Assembly: GCA_963702565.1 (NCBI GenBank)
Contig: CAVPDE010000016.1
Coordinates: 248,001 to 312,000 of the forward strand
Source of the DNA: CAVPDE01 sp963702565
Lineage (GTDB): Bacteria; Desulfobacterota; DSM-4660; Desulfatiglandales; HGW-15
Direction: 5' to 3'
Length of the DNA: 64,000 nucleotides
Under the pieces are notes generated by a model. The model was not told the DNA's origin, ran no database searches, and was given only the letters and a program-made list of their open reading frames with translations. A program made the translations under genes and the position numbers. Shown piece by piece: positions 7,791-16,594 of this stretch (positions within the stretch are counted from its first letter, which is position 1; each line of letters begins with the position of its first letter).

Positions 7791-8797
7791 TATCTCCTCT
7801 TCTTCCTCCTCGCTTTTTCCACGATCCCCCAGATGCCTCTCGGCTCAAAGGCGGAGATGAGCATGATGATGACCCCATAGAGGATCAGGTCAATGCCGAC
7901 CAGCCCTGCTGCAGCGCCCAGCCACTCCTTGAGGTAGCTCTTCAAGGGGATCAGGATGCCGGCGCCGATAATGGGTCCCCACAGAGAGCCTGCCCCGCCC
8001 AGCATGGCCATGAGGGCGATCAGGATGGAGATGTCGAGGCTCATGGTGTCTTCGGGCTCGATGTTCTTGATGTAGCAGGCGTGAAAGGAGCCCACCATGC
8101 TCACGAACGCGGTGGCGATCGCATAGGTCTTGATCTTGGCCCAGTGGACGTTGATCCCCAGCGAACGGGCCACGTCTTCGTTGTCCTTGATGCATCGAAG
8201 CTGAAAGCCCAACCGGGACTTGCGAAACCAGTTGAGGTAGAAAATGCCCGCAAAGAAAAACACGAGGATCACATAGTAGTAATAGATGTCTTCCTTGAAA
8301 ATGAGCCTGAGGAAGTCGGGCGGCTGATACTTGATGGGGGAAATCCCTAGTCCCCGGGCCGCGCCCACAAAGTTCCACACTTCGAAGATGTCCTTGAGCA
8401 CCAGGGACGTTGCAATGGTGGCGATGGCGAAGTAGTGCCCTTTGAGCCGGAAAAGAGGGTACCCGATGATGAAGGACCAAAGGACCGAAAGGCCCATGCC
8501 CACCGGCATGGAGAACCAGAAAGGGATGTCCCAGCGGATGAGCATGACCGCCGTGGTGTATGCGCCGATGCCCACGTACTGGGCTTTTCCAAGATCCACC
8601 TGTCCGCCGTAGCCGCCGATGGTGTTCCACCCCATCCCGTAGATGGAGAACATGAGGAACTGGATCATGGTGGCCATGGTGAAAGAGGAATGGGGGAAGA
8701 CCGGAAAGATGAGAAACACGATGCCAACGGCCCCTGCGACCACCAGATCGATGCGGGGGAAATCGGAGAAATCAAAGGCGTTCTTTATTGCTTCCAT
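7790..8797 (-). CDS. livM: Branched-chain amino acid ABC transporter permease LivM
   Basis: A 335-residue permease with about nine hydrophobic segments and the LivM hallmarks YGMGWNTIGGYGGQVDLGKA and GAGSLWGPIIGAGIL. The frame extends 19 codons further up into livH, but ATG 8797 (MEAIKNAF) gives a normal LivM N-terminus and only a 13-base overlap with livH. It forms the membrane channel with LivH. Confidence 0.92.
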   Translation of the reverse strand: MEAIKNAFDFSDFPRIDLVVAGAVGIVFLIFPVFPHSSFTMATMIQFLMFSIYGMGWNTIGGYGGQVDLGKAQYVGIGAYTTAVMLIRWDIPFWFSMPVGMGLSVLWSFIIGYPLFRLKGHYFAIATIATSLVLKDIFEVWNFVGAARGLGISPIKYQPPDFLRLIFKEDIYYYYVILVFFFAGIFYLNWFRKSRLGFQLRCIKDNEDVARSLGINVHWAKIKTYAIATAFVSMVGSFHACYIKNIEPEDTMSLDISILIALMAMLGGAGSLWGPIIGAGILIPLKSYLKEWLGAAAGLVGIDLILYGVIIMLISAFEPRGIWGIVEKARRKKRR

Positions 8798-9699
8798 CCG
8801 AAGAGCCCCCGGGGCCGCACCACCATGATGACAAAGTAGGCGACGTAGATCCACATGTACTTCAAGGAGGTCATGGGAACCTGGCTCATCCAGTCAGAGT
8901 CCGTCAGGTAGGTGATGAAGTCCCAGATGCCCGGGATCTCCATAATCAGCCCTACCACCAGCCCTGCGAAAAAGGCGCCCGGCACGCTCCCGAAACCGCC
9001 CAGGGCCACTACGGCGAAAGCGATCATGGTGAAGAGAAGGCCCACAAAGGGGTTGACCGACCAGAAGTTGACGATCAGCGCTCCGGCTATGGTCACGGTC
9101 GCCCCTCCGATACCCCAGGCCAGAGTGTTCATGCGCTCCGTAGGAATTCCCATGTAGCGGGCTCCCTGGCCGTTCAGGGCCGTGGCCGTGAGGGCCTTTC
9201 CCACCTTGGTCCGGTTCATGAGGAGCCACACCCCCAAAAAGGACAGGATGGACAGGATGGCCGCTGCCAGCTTTGTGGCAGGGATGATCATTCCCATGCC
9301 TACATCAAAGCTCTGTCCCACCAGGATGCCGTGATGAAGGGCTCTGTCCTCCGAACCGAAAATGAGGAGCGCCAGGTTTCTCAGGAACAGCATAAGACCG
9401 AAGGTCCCAAGGAGCTGAGCCACCATGGGACCTCTCAGAAGGAATTTCACAAACCCGGAATAGCAGAGTACCCCCAGGACAAATCCCACGAGGGCTGCAA
9501 CCGGCAGGGTGAACAGAGGGTCCACCCCTGTAAACTGGGCCGTGAGCAGGCCCGTGTACATCCCCAGCATGAGAAACTCGCCATGAGCGAAATTGACGAT
9601 ATCCATGACGCCGAAGATGATGGTCAACCCAAGGGCAACCAGGGCAATGACCATTCCCAGCAGCAGCCCGGAAGAGATGGCTCCTAACAGAATCTCCAA
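8785..9699 (-). CDS. livH: Branched-chain amino acid ABC transporter permease LivH
   Basis: A 304-residue permease with the LivH signature GLTIIFGVMDIVNFAHGEF near residues 25-45 and eight or so membrane helices. The start appears to be TTG at 9699 (LEILLGAISSG), two bases after the livK stop, with GAAGGGG about 12 bases upstream inside livK; the next Met is 15 codons downstream, which would remove half of the first helix. It pairs with LivM in the inner membrane. Confidence 0.92.
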   Translation of the reverse strand: MEILLGAISSGLLLGMVIALVALGLTIIFGVMDIVNFAHGEFLMLGMYTGLLTAQFTGVDPLFTLPVAALVGFVLGVLCYSGFVKFLLRGPMVAQLLGTFGLMLFLRNLALLIFGSEDRALHHGILVGQSFDVGMGMIIPATKLAAAILSILSFLGVWLLMNRTKVGKALTATALNGQGARYMGIPTERMNTLAWGIGGATVTIAGALIVNFWSVNPFVGLLFTMIAFAVVALGGFGSVPGAFFAGLVVGLIMEIPGIWDFITYLTDSDWMSQVPMTSLKYMWIYVAYFVIMVVRPRGLFGWKQ

Positions 9700-9701
9700 A
9701 A

Positions 9702-11015
9702 CTAGAACCCCTTCAACGGATAAATCAGGTTGGCCGTGGCCACATCAAAGGGATAGCCGATCTCCAGCGTGATGTTGCCGTCTTTGTCCTTCTGATACTG
9801 GCCGATCATGCCTGTGCCCAGCTCATTTTGGCCGATGTCCTCCCCGGTGGTGGCGAATTTGATCCCTGACCAGGGCACGATGAGCTGGTCTCCCGCGATC
9901 TTGATCGTGTTACACGCTTTCTGGATGTCGGCTGGTTTTGTGGAGCCGGCTTTCTCCAGCACCTCGACCCAAGTCTGAAGCCCGGTGAAAGCCCTTGCTG
10001 AGGCGCCGCTGAAGTCCCTGCCTGTCTTCTGCTTGTAAAAGGCATTGACCTCTCCGGCCACCTTCTTCACTTGCGCAACCTTGGGAAGGAAGACGGTTCG
10101 CGTCAAAACGCCCACAATGTCATCCCTCAGGGTGTCTCTGAATTCAGGAGCTTCGAATCCCGCATTCTGCCCCCAGATCAACTTGGGCTGTGCTTTCTGC
10201 GCTTTGAGGGTCTTCATCATGAGGATCGCATCAGAGGCATAGGAGGCGAAGAGCATGGCATCCGGCTTCACGGCCTTCAAAGAGCCCACCTCACTGGAGA
10301 GGTCCGTGGACTTGGCTGCATAAAGGATGGACTTCTTAACCTTGAAACCGTAAGTCTTGGCCATTGTTTCGATCACTTCTGAAACATTGGAGCCCCACTC
10401 GGTTTTTTCACAGGCGGTGGCGAGATCATCGATATCCGCCTTCTTGACCGCTTTCACTCCCTTGGCCTTGCCTTCTGTCAAGCCCTTCAGGAATTCAAAG
10501 AGGTCCTTGGTGAAGGTCACGTCATGAGGCGTGGTTCGCCAGAACCACTTGAAGCCCTGTTTGGTGAGACCGGGAGAGGTAGAGGAATCGTTGATCATGG
10601 GCACGCCGTACTGCTCGCAAACCGCGCTCACCGTCTTAGTCACGGCACTGTGGTAGCAGCCCAGAATCCCCACCACCTTATCGTCGAGAATCAGCTTCTT
10701 GGCCAGGTCCGCACCCAGCGTGGGGTTGCCTTCGTGATCCTTGAAGATCAGCTCGATGGGTGCTCCTCCCAGGCTCTTGATCCCCGTGTTCTTCGCCATG
10801 TTCATCGAGATATTGGGATACGCTTTGTTGGCAATCTCAAGGGCAAGCTCAGCGCCGGCCCGCAGCTCGCGACCTTCTGCTGCTGCACCGCCTGTGAGAG
10901 GATAAATCACACCGATTTTGATGGGGTCAGCCGCTTGAACAACCGCTGGAACCAGCAACGAAGTGATTGCGAGAAACCCCAGGACGATGATTCCAATTTT
11001 AACCATTGATTTCAT
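9702..11015 (-). CDS. livK: Branched-chain amino acid ABC transporter substrate-binding protein
   Basis: A 437-residue periplasmic binding protein of the Leu/Ile/Val type: signal peptide MKSMVKIGIIVLGFLAITS...VQA followed by DPIKIGVIYPLTGGAAAEG, then GILGCYHSAVTKTVSAVCEQ. The frame is open 9 codons further, but ATG 11015 has a strong GAAGGAGG 8 bases upstream. It is the first gene of livKHMGF and probably sets the substrate; this family also binds amides, aromatic acids and other small molecules, so the ligand remains open. A strong promoter candidate lies upstream. Confidence 0.9.
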   Translation of the reverse strand: MKSMVKIGIIVLGFLAITSLLVPAVVQAADPIKIGVIYPLTGGAAAEGRELRAGAELALEIANKAYPNISMNMAKNTGIKSLGGAPIELIFKDHEGNPTLGADLAKKLILDDKVVGILGCYHSAVTKTVSAVCEQYGVPMINDSSTSPGLTKQGFKWFWRTTPHDVTFTKDLFEFLKGLTEGKAKGVKAVKKADIDDLATACEKTEWGSNVSEVIETMAKTYGFKVKKSILYAAKSTDLSSEVGSLKAVKPDAMLFASYASDAILMMKTLKAQKAQPKLIWGQNAGFEAPEFRDTLRDDIVGVLTRTVFLPKVAQVKKVAGEVNAFYKQKTGRDFSGASARAFTGLQTWVEVLEKAGSTKPADIQKACNTIKIAGDQLIVPWSGIKFATTGEDIGQNELGTGMIGQYQKDKDGNITLEIGYPFDVATANLIYPLKGF

Positions 11016-11095
11016 CTTCTTGCCTCCTTCTTTTAAGGACAAAGGTTTTGGGTTGTGAAATGCCGGGACAGGGGAAATACTTGTGAGTGGCGCAA

Positions 11096-11124
11096 AATAT
11101 AGAGGAAAGCCTCGCTCAAGTCAA
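11096..11124 (-). promoter_or_regulatory. Candidate sigma-70 promoter of the liv operon
   Basis: Read on the reverse strand: TTGACT (11119-11124), a 17-base spacer and TATATT (11096-11101), about 80 bases before the livK start. A near-consensus pair in the right position and orientation. Confidence 0.6.
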
Positions 11125-11158
11125 GACTCACGTTCTGCGCTGAAAAACAACTGCTTTG

Positions 11159-11301
11159 CAGGCTGCTCAAAAACAGCCAGATACAAGGGCGCACACCGGT
11201 CACGAGTGACGAGTAACAAGTAACGAGACAAAAACAAAACTTGTCACTCGTTACTCGTCACTTGTCACTTTCCCATGTCATGGGCGGTTTTCAGCAGCCT
11301 G
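11159..11301. repeat. Composite inverted repeat with AGGCTGCT ends
   Basis: Outer ends CAGGCTGCT (11159-11167) and AGCAGCCTG (11293-11301) are perfect complements. Inside, 11201-11227 (CACGAGTGACGAGTAACAAG...) pairs with 11240-11269 (...ACTCGTCACTTGTCAC). The outer sequence resembles the ends of the element at 53458-53582, whereas the centre is a different repeat type. The right end abuts the ycsI-like stop codon. Confidence 0.7.
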
Positions 11302-12090
11302 TTAGAGAACCGTCAAGTCTTCGTCTCTGAGATCCGAAACAAACATGTGGCCTGGCGCATGGGTGATGACAAGAGGAAGCCGCGCCGAGGTGGCGGCCAG
11401 AGCCGAGGTCACGCCGCAGGCCCAGAACACGGGGATCTCACCCTGCCGGATGGTGACCGGGTCTCCGAACTCTGGGCGGTTCAGATCCTTGATCCCTATT
11501 TCCTCAGGGGTCCCGAAATGAACCGGCGCGCCGTGCGTGAGATGGAACCGGGTCGTCACCTGGGTCGCCCGAACGGCCTGTTGAGGGGTGAGAGGCCGCA
11601 TGCTGACCACCAAAGGAGAGGAAAAGGGCCCCGCAGGCACGCAACGCCTGTTCGTGATATACATGGACACGTTTTTTCCTTCCTCTATGTTCCTGATGGG
11701 AAGGCCTGCCGCGAGCATGGCGCTTTCAAAGGAGAAGCTGCACCCCAGGAGAAAGCTCACCATGCCTTCATGAAAATAGTCCCTCACCTCTTCGACCTCT
11801 TTCTGGAGCACCCCTTTCTCGTAGATCCTGTATTTGGGCAGATCCGTTCGAAGGTCAGAGCCCCGCGCAATCGAGGGCTCGACCTGGCCGGGTTCCAATA
11901 CGTCCAGGATCGGGCAGGGCTTTGAGTTTCGGACGCAGAAAAGCAGGAAGTCAAAGGCCTGCTCTCTTGGGAGAATGACCAGGTTAGCCTGCACAAAACC
12001 GGGCACAAGTCCCGTGGTCGGTGTGGTCCACTTCCTTTGCCGAATGAGACCCCGCAACTCCGAAGGCGAGACGGACTGATTGGACGCCAT
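11302..12090 (-). CDS. YcsI/DUF1445 family protein (putative hydro-lyase, D-glutamate cyclase-like)
   Basis: A 262-residue member of DUF1445, recognisable from IPVFWACGVTSALAATSARL and the C-terminal LVITHAPGHMFVSDLRD. The family is annotated as putative hydro-lyases; a eukaryotic relative is a D-glutamate cyclase making 5-oxo-D-proline. In Bacillus the gene sits with ycsF, kipI and kipA, the counterparts of the pxpABC genes at 1752-4299, so a role in 5-oxoproline metabolism is a reasonable inference. AAAGGAGG precedes the ATG. It lies upstream of liv on the same strand but is separated from it by a repeat and the liv promoter. Confidence 0.85.
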   Translation of the reverse strand: MASNQSVSPSELRGLIRQRKWTTPTTGLVPGFVQANLVILPREQAFDFLLFCVRNSKPCPILDVLEPGQVEPSIARGSDLRTDLPKYRIYEKGVLQKEVEEVRDYFHEGMVSFLLGCSFSFESAMLAAGLPIRNIEEGKNVSMYITNRRCVPAGPFSSPLVVSMRPLTPQQAVRATQVTTRFHLTHGAPVHFGTPEEIGIKDLNRPEFGDPVTIRQGEIPVFWACGVTSALAATSARLPLVITHAPGHMFVSDLRDEDLTVL

Positions 12091-12204
12091 TGATGGAGAG
12101 ACCTCCTTTGGGATATCGCGAGGTTACCATATCACGTCTCGATCGGCAATCTACATCTGCCTTCGCTCCTCTTCAAAGAAGAAGCCCTCTATTCTCCCCG
12201 TGCC

Positions 12205-12233
12205 TTGACACGCCCCCCCCTCGGAGATATGCT
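12205..12233 (+). promoter_or_regulatory. Candidate sigma-70 promoter of the histidine kinase
   Basis: Perfect -35 TTGACA (12205-12210), 17-base spacer, -10 TATGCT (12228-12233), about 70 bases before the kinase ATG. Confidence 0.6.
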
Positions 12234-12303
12234 CCGACACGCTACTGTTTTACCGTGAAATGCATTCGTAGGGGCCCTTTGAAACGGGCCATGCGAGGTT
12301 ACA

Positions 12304-13482
12304 ATGAAACTCGACACCCCAGTGCCATTTGCAAGGTTGAAGTGGTTTCAGGAGAAACTCGGGCTTGGAGACCAGGAACAGGGAAGTCTCGCCAAGCACC
12401 GGGACGTCTTTCTGAAAGAGAAGCAGCGCTTCTCCGAGGAGTTTTTCCGGTATTTCTGGGACATCAAAGAAACCAGGATCATCCTGGATCATGAAATGCG
12501 AGGCCCCCATCTCAAGAAGCTCTGGGAGCAGTGGTATGAACTGATCTTCACGGAGGCGATCACGCCCAGGGTCCTGGGAGTTCTCTGGAGAAGCGGACTC
12601 CGCCACGTGGAACTCAACATTGACAAGCGGTTCATCAATCTTGGGTATGCCTTTGTGCGGCAGTTCTTTCACGAGACGGCCAAGGAAAAAGTGTCTGCAG
12701 CGGACCTCCACCGTGTGACCACCACCCTGGACAAAGTGGTGGACTTTTGTGTGCTCATTGAGACCCACGCCTATGTGATTGCCACGTCCCAATGTGATCT
12801 GGAAGTGGTGAGAGGGATATCGCATCAGGTCAGGAATCCCTTGACCGTCATCGGCGGCAACATTCTGAGGCTCCAGAAAAAGGTCGATCCTGCCAGTCCG
12901 GTCCATCATACCTACGAGACTATTCTCAAGGAGAACGAGCGGCTGGAAGAAATGGTCAGAGATGCGGCGACCTATTCCGAACTCAATCAAAAGGAACCGG
13001 CCATTGACGAGGTTCCCCTCGAAAGCATCATCTCCGCGGCTCTCAAAGGCCTTGAAAAGGCTCGGGCTCACAAAAGGGTGGCCATCGCCGTCGAACTCCA
13101 CCCGGAATATCCGGACGTTCAGGGGGATGCGAAGGATCTTGAAACCATGTTTTTCTATTTGTTGCAGAACAGTATCGAGGCGGCAGACGCACAGGAGCCC
13201 TATATCCGGGTTTCTTCCAGAGGGAAGGAAAAGGACCTCGGATTCGTGGAGATCGAGATCTTCAACAACGGCAAGTCGCCGAACCAGGAGGACATGGACA
13301 ATCTTTTCGTTCCCTTTTACTCCTCAAAACCCTACGGGACCGGGTTCGGCCTGCCTATTGCCCAGCTTGCGGCAAAGAAAAACATGGGAGAGCTTTATCT
13401 TGAAAGGGTGCCCGAGCAGGGAACAAAATGCATCATCCAGCTCCCTGTGCAGGCCAAAGTGAAGTCAGCACCTATCGGCTGA
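12304..13482 (+). CDS. Globin-coupled sensor histidine kinase
   Basis: A 392-residue soluble protein. Residues about 30-160 look like a protoglobin sensor domain; SGLRHVELNIDKRFINLGY resembles the F-helix of globin-coupled sensors, with His101 as the likely proximal heme ligand. A HisKA segment follows with phospho-acceptor His174 (GISHQVRNPLTVIGG), then an HATPase domain with N-box YLLQNSIEAA near 289 and G-box GTGFGL near 345. It has no membrane segment and no receiver or response-regulator neighbour, so its partner is elsewhere. It probably senses O2, NO or CO. The last codons and stop lie inside a dispersed repeat. Confidence 0.8.
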   Translation: MKLDTPVPFARLKWFQEKLGLGDQEQGSLAKHRDVFLKEKQRFSEEFFRYFWDIKETRIILDHEMRGPHLKKLWEQWYELIFTEAITPRVLGVLWRSGLRHVELNIDKRFINLGYAFVRQFFHETAKEKVSAADLHRVTTTLDKVVDFCVLIETHAYVIATSQCDLEVVRGISHQVRNPLTVIGGNILRLQKKVDPASPVHHTYETILKENERLEEMVRDAATYSELNQKEPAIDEVPLESIISAALKGLEKARAHKRVAIAVELHPEYPDVQGDAKDLETMFFYLLQNSIEAADAQEPYIRVSSRGKEKDLGFVEIEIFNNGKSPNQEDMDNLFVPFYSSKPYGTGFGLPIAQLAAKKNMGELYLERVPEQGTKCIIQLPVQAKVKSAPIG

Positions 13483-13640
13483 AACCGACAAGCTTGAGGC
13501 ACAGAGGGACAACGTGGCAAAGGCACAAAGATGCAAAGGCACAAAGTGACAGAGGGTGAAGAAAATAAATAGCAGTTTCTGCTTTGTGCCTCTGTGCCTT
13601 TGTCCCTCTGTCCCTCTCTTCGGCTATGTGCCTCTTGCCC
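13474..13640. repeat. Dispersed GGCACAAAG-type inverted repeat, copy 2
   Basis: Same organisation as 6107-6260: a short hairpin (CGGCTGAAACCG), a purine-rich left half (GGCAAAGGCACAAAG units), the centre AATAGCAGTTTCTGC and a complementary right half. The core 13530-13599 is nearly identical to 6127-6196. The repeat supplies the final residues and the stop codon of the histidine kinase. Confidence 0.75.
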
Positions 13641-13644
13641 GCCT

Positions 13645-14271
13645 TTAGTATGGCGGGCTGGACCTTTGTATCTCCCTTTCGGCGACAAGATACCTTGAAG
13701 GCTCCCGGATAAAGGCTTCCAGGCAACCCGCATTGCAGAAAAAGTAGGTTTTCCCTTCATAGTCGATTTTCACAGCAGCCCTCGCAGGATCCACCTCCAT
13801 CCCGCACACAGGGTCGATCGTTCCTTGAGTGGGAGGCTTTAGCGCGATCACCCGATCAATGTAAGGTTGGATGTCTTCTGAAAACTGCCTGTAAATCATG
13901 AAGGCGAGGATAAGGGCAAAACCAAAGCAACCTGCTCCGGCAAGGAAGGCACCCCCCTGCGAAAGCCTGGCGGTTTCGAAAAGGGAGTTCCCCACGATCG
14001 CTCCCACGAGAATACCGATCATGGGAATCCCAAGGAGGATCATGACGCTCTTGAGCACGGCCCCGGACTTGAAGAGAACCGACACATTGTCCCCAACCCC
14101 GGCCCCTGCCCTGTTGGATACCTTGATCACTAAAGAGGATGTTCCTTCAGAGCAGTGATGACAGTGTTCTGTTCTCGACGAGCATCCGGGCAGAGTCTCA
14201 TCGGTCAGGATCGCGACCTGAGCCTTTCTCTGTCCCGCGATTGCAGTGACAATGCCTTGTGCCTGTTTCAT
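13645..14271 (-). CDS. RseC/MucC-type membrane protein fused to a C-terminal YHS domain
   Basis: A 208-residue protein. Residues 1-145 match the SoxR-reducing/RseC layout: a small beta domain, a Cys cluster (LPGCSS, then HCHHCSEG), VGDNVSVLF and two transmembrane helices. Residues about 155-205 form a YHS domain (DPVCGMEVDP and FCNAGCLEAF), a metal-binding fold often found in copper and heavy-metal proteins. RseC domains assist electron transfer with Rnf-type systems. The fusion suggests a membrane redox or metal-handling role. ATG 14271 with GGGAGAGAG upstream is preferred over the longer frame. Confidence 0.82.
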   Translation of the reverse strand: MKQAQGIVTAIAGQRKAQVAILTDETLPGCSSRTEHCHHCSEGTSSLVIKVSNRAGAGVGDNVSVLFKSGAVLKSVMILLGIPMIGILVGAIVGNSLFETARLSQGGAFLAGAGCFGFALILAFMIYRQFSEDIQPYIDRVIALKPPTQGTIDPVCGMEVDPARAAVKIDYEGKTYFFCNAGCLEAFIREPSRYLVAEREIQRSSPPY

Positions 14272-14343
14272 TTCTCTCTCCCTCTTATGGTTAGAATATA
14301 ACTCTGCTTTTTCAATTTTAAAGTCTGAGTCAGCCTCTCCTAC

Positions 14344-14368
14344 CACGGACAAGCACAGCTTGTCCGTG
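14344..14368. repeat. Perfect hairpin CACGGACAAGC
   Basis: Arms CACGGACAAGC (14344-14354) and GCTTGTCCGTG (14358-14368) with a 3-base loop, in the divergent region between the RseC-YHS gene and the NCS2 permease. It could be a protein-binding site or a dispersed hairpin; no T-run follows. Confidence 0.6.
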
Positions 14369-14431
14369 CCACTATAGCCCTTGACGACCCGGAACCCGAT
14401 TTGTTAAGAACTCTAAGGTCTCACTTGCACA

Positions 14432-15703
14432 ATGAAGCCCACTTACATTTACAATCTCGATGATCACCCGCCCATTCGGCACGTGCTTCTCTACGGCTTC
14501 CAGTGGGCGATGATCATGTTTCCCGGTCTCATTATAGCGGCCAGTCTCAGCGTCGGATCTTTTCCTTCAGGGACGCTGGACAAAGTGTATTTCCTTCAAA
14601 TGACCCTGCTCACGTCCGGGCTCTTCACTTGGCTTCAGGCTCTATGGGGCCATCGCTACCCTCTTCTCGAGGGCCCATCCACTGCGCTCATGCTGGCTTT
14701 CATCCTCGTAGCTCCTCTAGGCCTTCCCACCATCCAGGGAGGCATGATTCTCGGAGCGGTCCTTCTGATCCTCACGGTTCTCTCAAGGCAGCTCGACCGG
14801 GTCACGGTCTTCTTCACCCCCAACGTCATCGGCGTCATTCTCATGCTCGTGTCCCTGGGGCTGATTCGGCCGCTCATCGGGTTCATGACCGGAGGCAGCA
14901 CCACAGAGGGCGGCGTCTTCCTCATCAGTGTGTTCCTCGTCCTTCTCATCGCCAGCCTTTCCCACTGGCTTCAAGGTTTCTGGAAAACCGTCTCTATCCT
15001 TCTCGGAATGATTCTGGGATCGCTGCTTTTCTATTTTCTCGGTCGCCTCTCCTTTGCCGAGTTGGCCGGCTCCACGTGGCTTTCCTTCTCTCTTCTGAAA
15101 CTTCCCTCTTCTCCCGGCTTCCACTGGCAAGCCGTCATTGCCTTTGCCTGCGCCTACCTTGCCGTCATGGTGAACAGCCTGGGAAGCTTGCAGGGGATTG
15201 CGGTCATTACCGATGAACAAAGGCTCAAGACTTCAATTAGCCGTGGGCTGCTGTTCAACGGCTTGGCCGGCATCTGTTGCGGGATTTTCGGGGTTGTGGG
15301 AACGGTGAGTTTCAGCATGAGCCCAGGAGTTGTCCTGGTTCTTCGGGTGGCGAGCCGGTATGCTGTGGGCTATTGCGGTCTTTTGCTGCTCGCCGCCGCC
15401 TTTTTCCCGAAGCTTGCGGCTCTGCTTTCCCTTGTGCCCGCGCCGGTTGTGGGTGCTGCGCTGTGTGTCGGCCTGGGAGGCCAGATCGGCATCGGCATCT
15501 CTACGATCGCTTCCAAACCGCTCACCTCAAGGGATTACTTTGTTGTCGGAGTTCCTCTTCTCCTGGGAACGCTGGTGGGTTTTCTTCCTCAGACCCTTTT
15601 TGATGCCCTGCCCGGCTCTCTCCAGATCTTTGTGGCCAACAGCCTGATCACCGGCATTTTCCTGGTCCTCATCCTGGAGCATGTGCTTCTGAGAAAAAAA
15701 TGA
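14432..15703 (+). CDS. NCS2 family nucleobase (uracil-xanthine type) permease
   Basis: A 423-residue membrane protein with about 12-14 hydrophobic segments. The N-terminal part LYGFQWAMIMFPGLIIAASL and ALWGHRYPLLEGPSTALM, together with the late PVVGAALCVGLGGQIGIGIS, follow the NCS2 pattern. Such carriers import xanthine, uracil or related bases by symport. Motifs deviate from UraA and XanQ, so the substrate is uncertain. It stands alone, transcribed away from the RseC-YHS gene. Confidence 0.82.
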   Translation: MKPTYIYNLDDHPPIRHVLLYGFQWAMIMFPGLIIAASLSVGSFPSGTLDKVYFLQMTLLTSGLFTWLQALWGHRYPLLEGPSTALMLAFILVAPLGLPTIQGGMILGAVLLILTVLSRQLDRVTVFFTPNVIGVILMLVSLGLIRPLIGFMTGGSTTEGGVFLISVFLVLLIASLSHWLQGFWKTVSILLGMILGSLLFYFLGRLSFAELAGSTWLSFSLLKLPSSPGFHWQAVIAFACAYLAVMVNSLGSLQGIAVITDEQRLKTSISRGLLFNGLAGICCGIFGVVGTVSFSMSPGVVLVLRVASRYAVGYCGLLLLAAAFFPKLAALLSLVPAPVVGAALCVGLGGQIGIGISTIASKPLTSRDYFVVGVPLLLGTLVGFLPQTLFDALPGSLQIFVANSLITGIFLVLILEHVLLRKK

Positions 15704-16055
15704 AGATCCAAAGTTCTTGAGGTAGCGGATTTGCTTCCTAACGATCAGTATCGTAGTCGAAAGCGGGAGCCCATGTTCCAGGTTTTCCTCGACAAGCGAT
15801 CAACAAACGCAAGTAAAACCTGAGGTGTTACTCCCTTTACGCTCAGGAGCGCCCAAGAAAATCACCAGAAAGTACTCTGGACAACATCCAGATGATCGCT
15901 CTCCGACCTAAACGAACTATCCAGAGCCGCCGTCACAGGCCACCCTAGCTATCGAGGTCGGCAATTGCTATACTTAGAGAAGTGATGATTATACACGCCA
16001 ACAATCGAATATGCTTACAGCAGATTGAGGGGTGGCTTTTAGTGGAGGAGGCGGT
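15704..16055. other. Gene-free stretch at the left edge of the accessory block
   Basis: No convincing gene. A weak inverted repeat CAGGTTTT (15779-15786) and AAAACCTG (15815-15822) is the only structure seen. From here to about 34.7 kb the gene content changes to small and mobile genes. Confidence 0.5.
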
Positions 16056-16433
16056 ATGAAGACCAGTGGGATACACGCTCTCAGCCTTTTTGCCCTCATT
16101 GTTTTTGGGCTAGCGGATCTTTCCTTTGCCTTCAGATGTGGGACCCAACTCGTGAGTGAAGGTGACAGAAAATATGAAGTCACTCATAAGTGCGGCGAAC
16201 CTGACCATATTGAATCCTGGGAGGAGGAGCGTATTCAGAGAGACTATGGCCTTAGGCGGGAATACGACAGCCGCTCCGGGCGATATAGCTGGTATCGAGC
16301 ACCCTTCCTCGTGAATGAAAAAGTGCGGATTGAGGAATGGACCTACAATCCTGGACCGACCGAATTTATCCGTTATCTGAGATTTGAAAACGGCATTCTC
16401 ACGAGTATATCTACCGGTGATAAGGGGTTTTGA
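16056..16433 (+). CDS. DUF2845 family secreted protein
   Basis: A 125-residue protein with a signal peptide (about 25 residues ending LSFA) and mature start FRCGTQLVSEGDRKYEVTHK followed by CGEPDHIE, the DUF2845 signature. The later part EWTYNPGPTEFIRYLRFENG is also family-like. DUF2845 proteins are periplasmic with no known activity. GGAGGAGGCGGT lies just before ATG 16056. Two Cys residues near the N-terminus of the mature protein could form a disulfide. Confidence 0.8.
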   Translation: MKTSGIHALSLFALIVFGLADLSFAFRCGTQLVSEGDRKYEVTHKCGEPDHIESWEEERIQRDYGLRREYDSRSGRYSWYRAPFLVNEKVRIEEWTYNPGPTEFIRYLRFENGILTSISTGDKGF

Positions 16434-16594
16434 GCCTGAGGTTCCCTATCTAGGTTTCCAGGATTGTCTCTTTCCCTTAGGAGAAGAAAACGGTCTGTAA
16501 AGACTAGCGACCGCTTCCCACTATCAATACTCAGGGGATCTTGCGCTACGTAATGGAGTGACAGTTTGATCTGCCAAAATCATCGGATTTCGCC

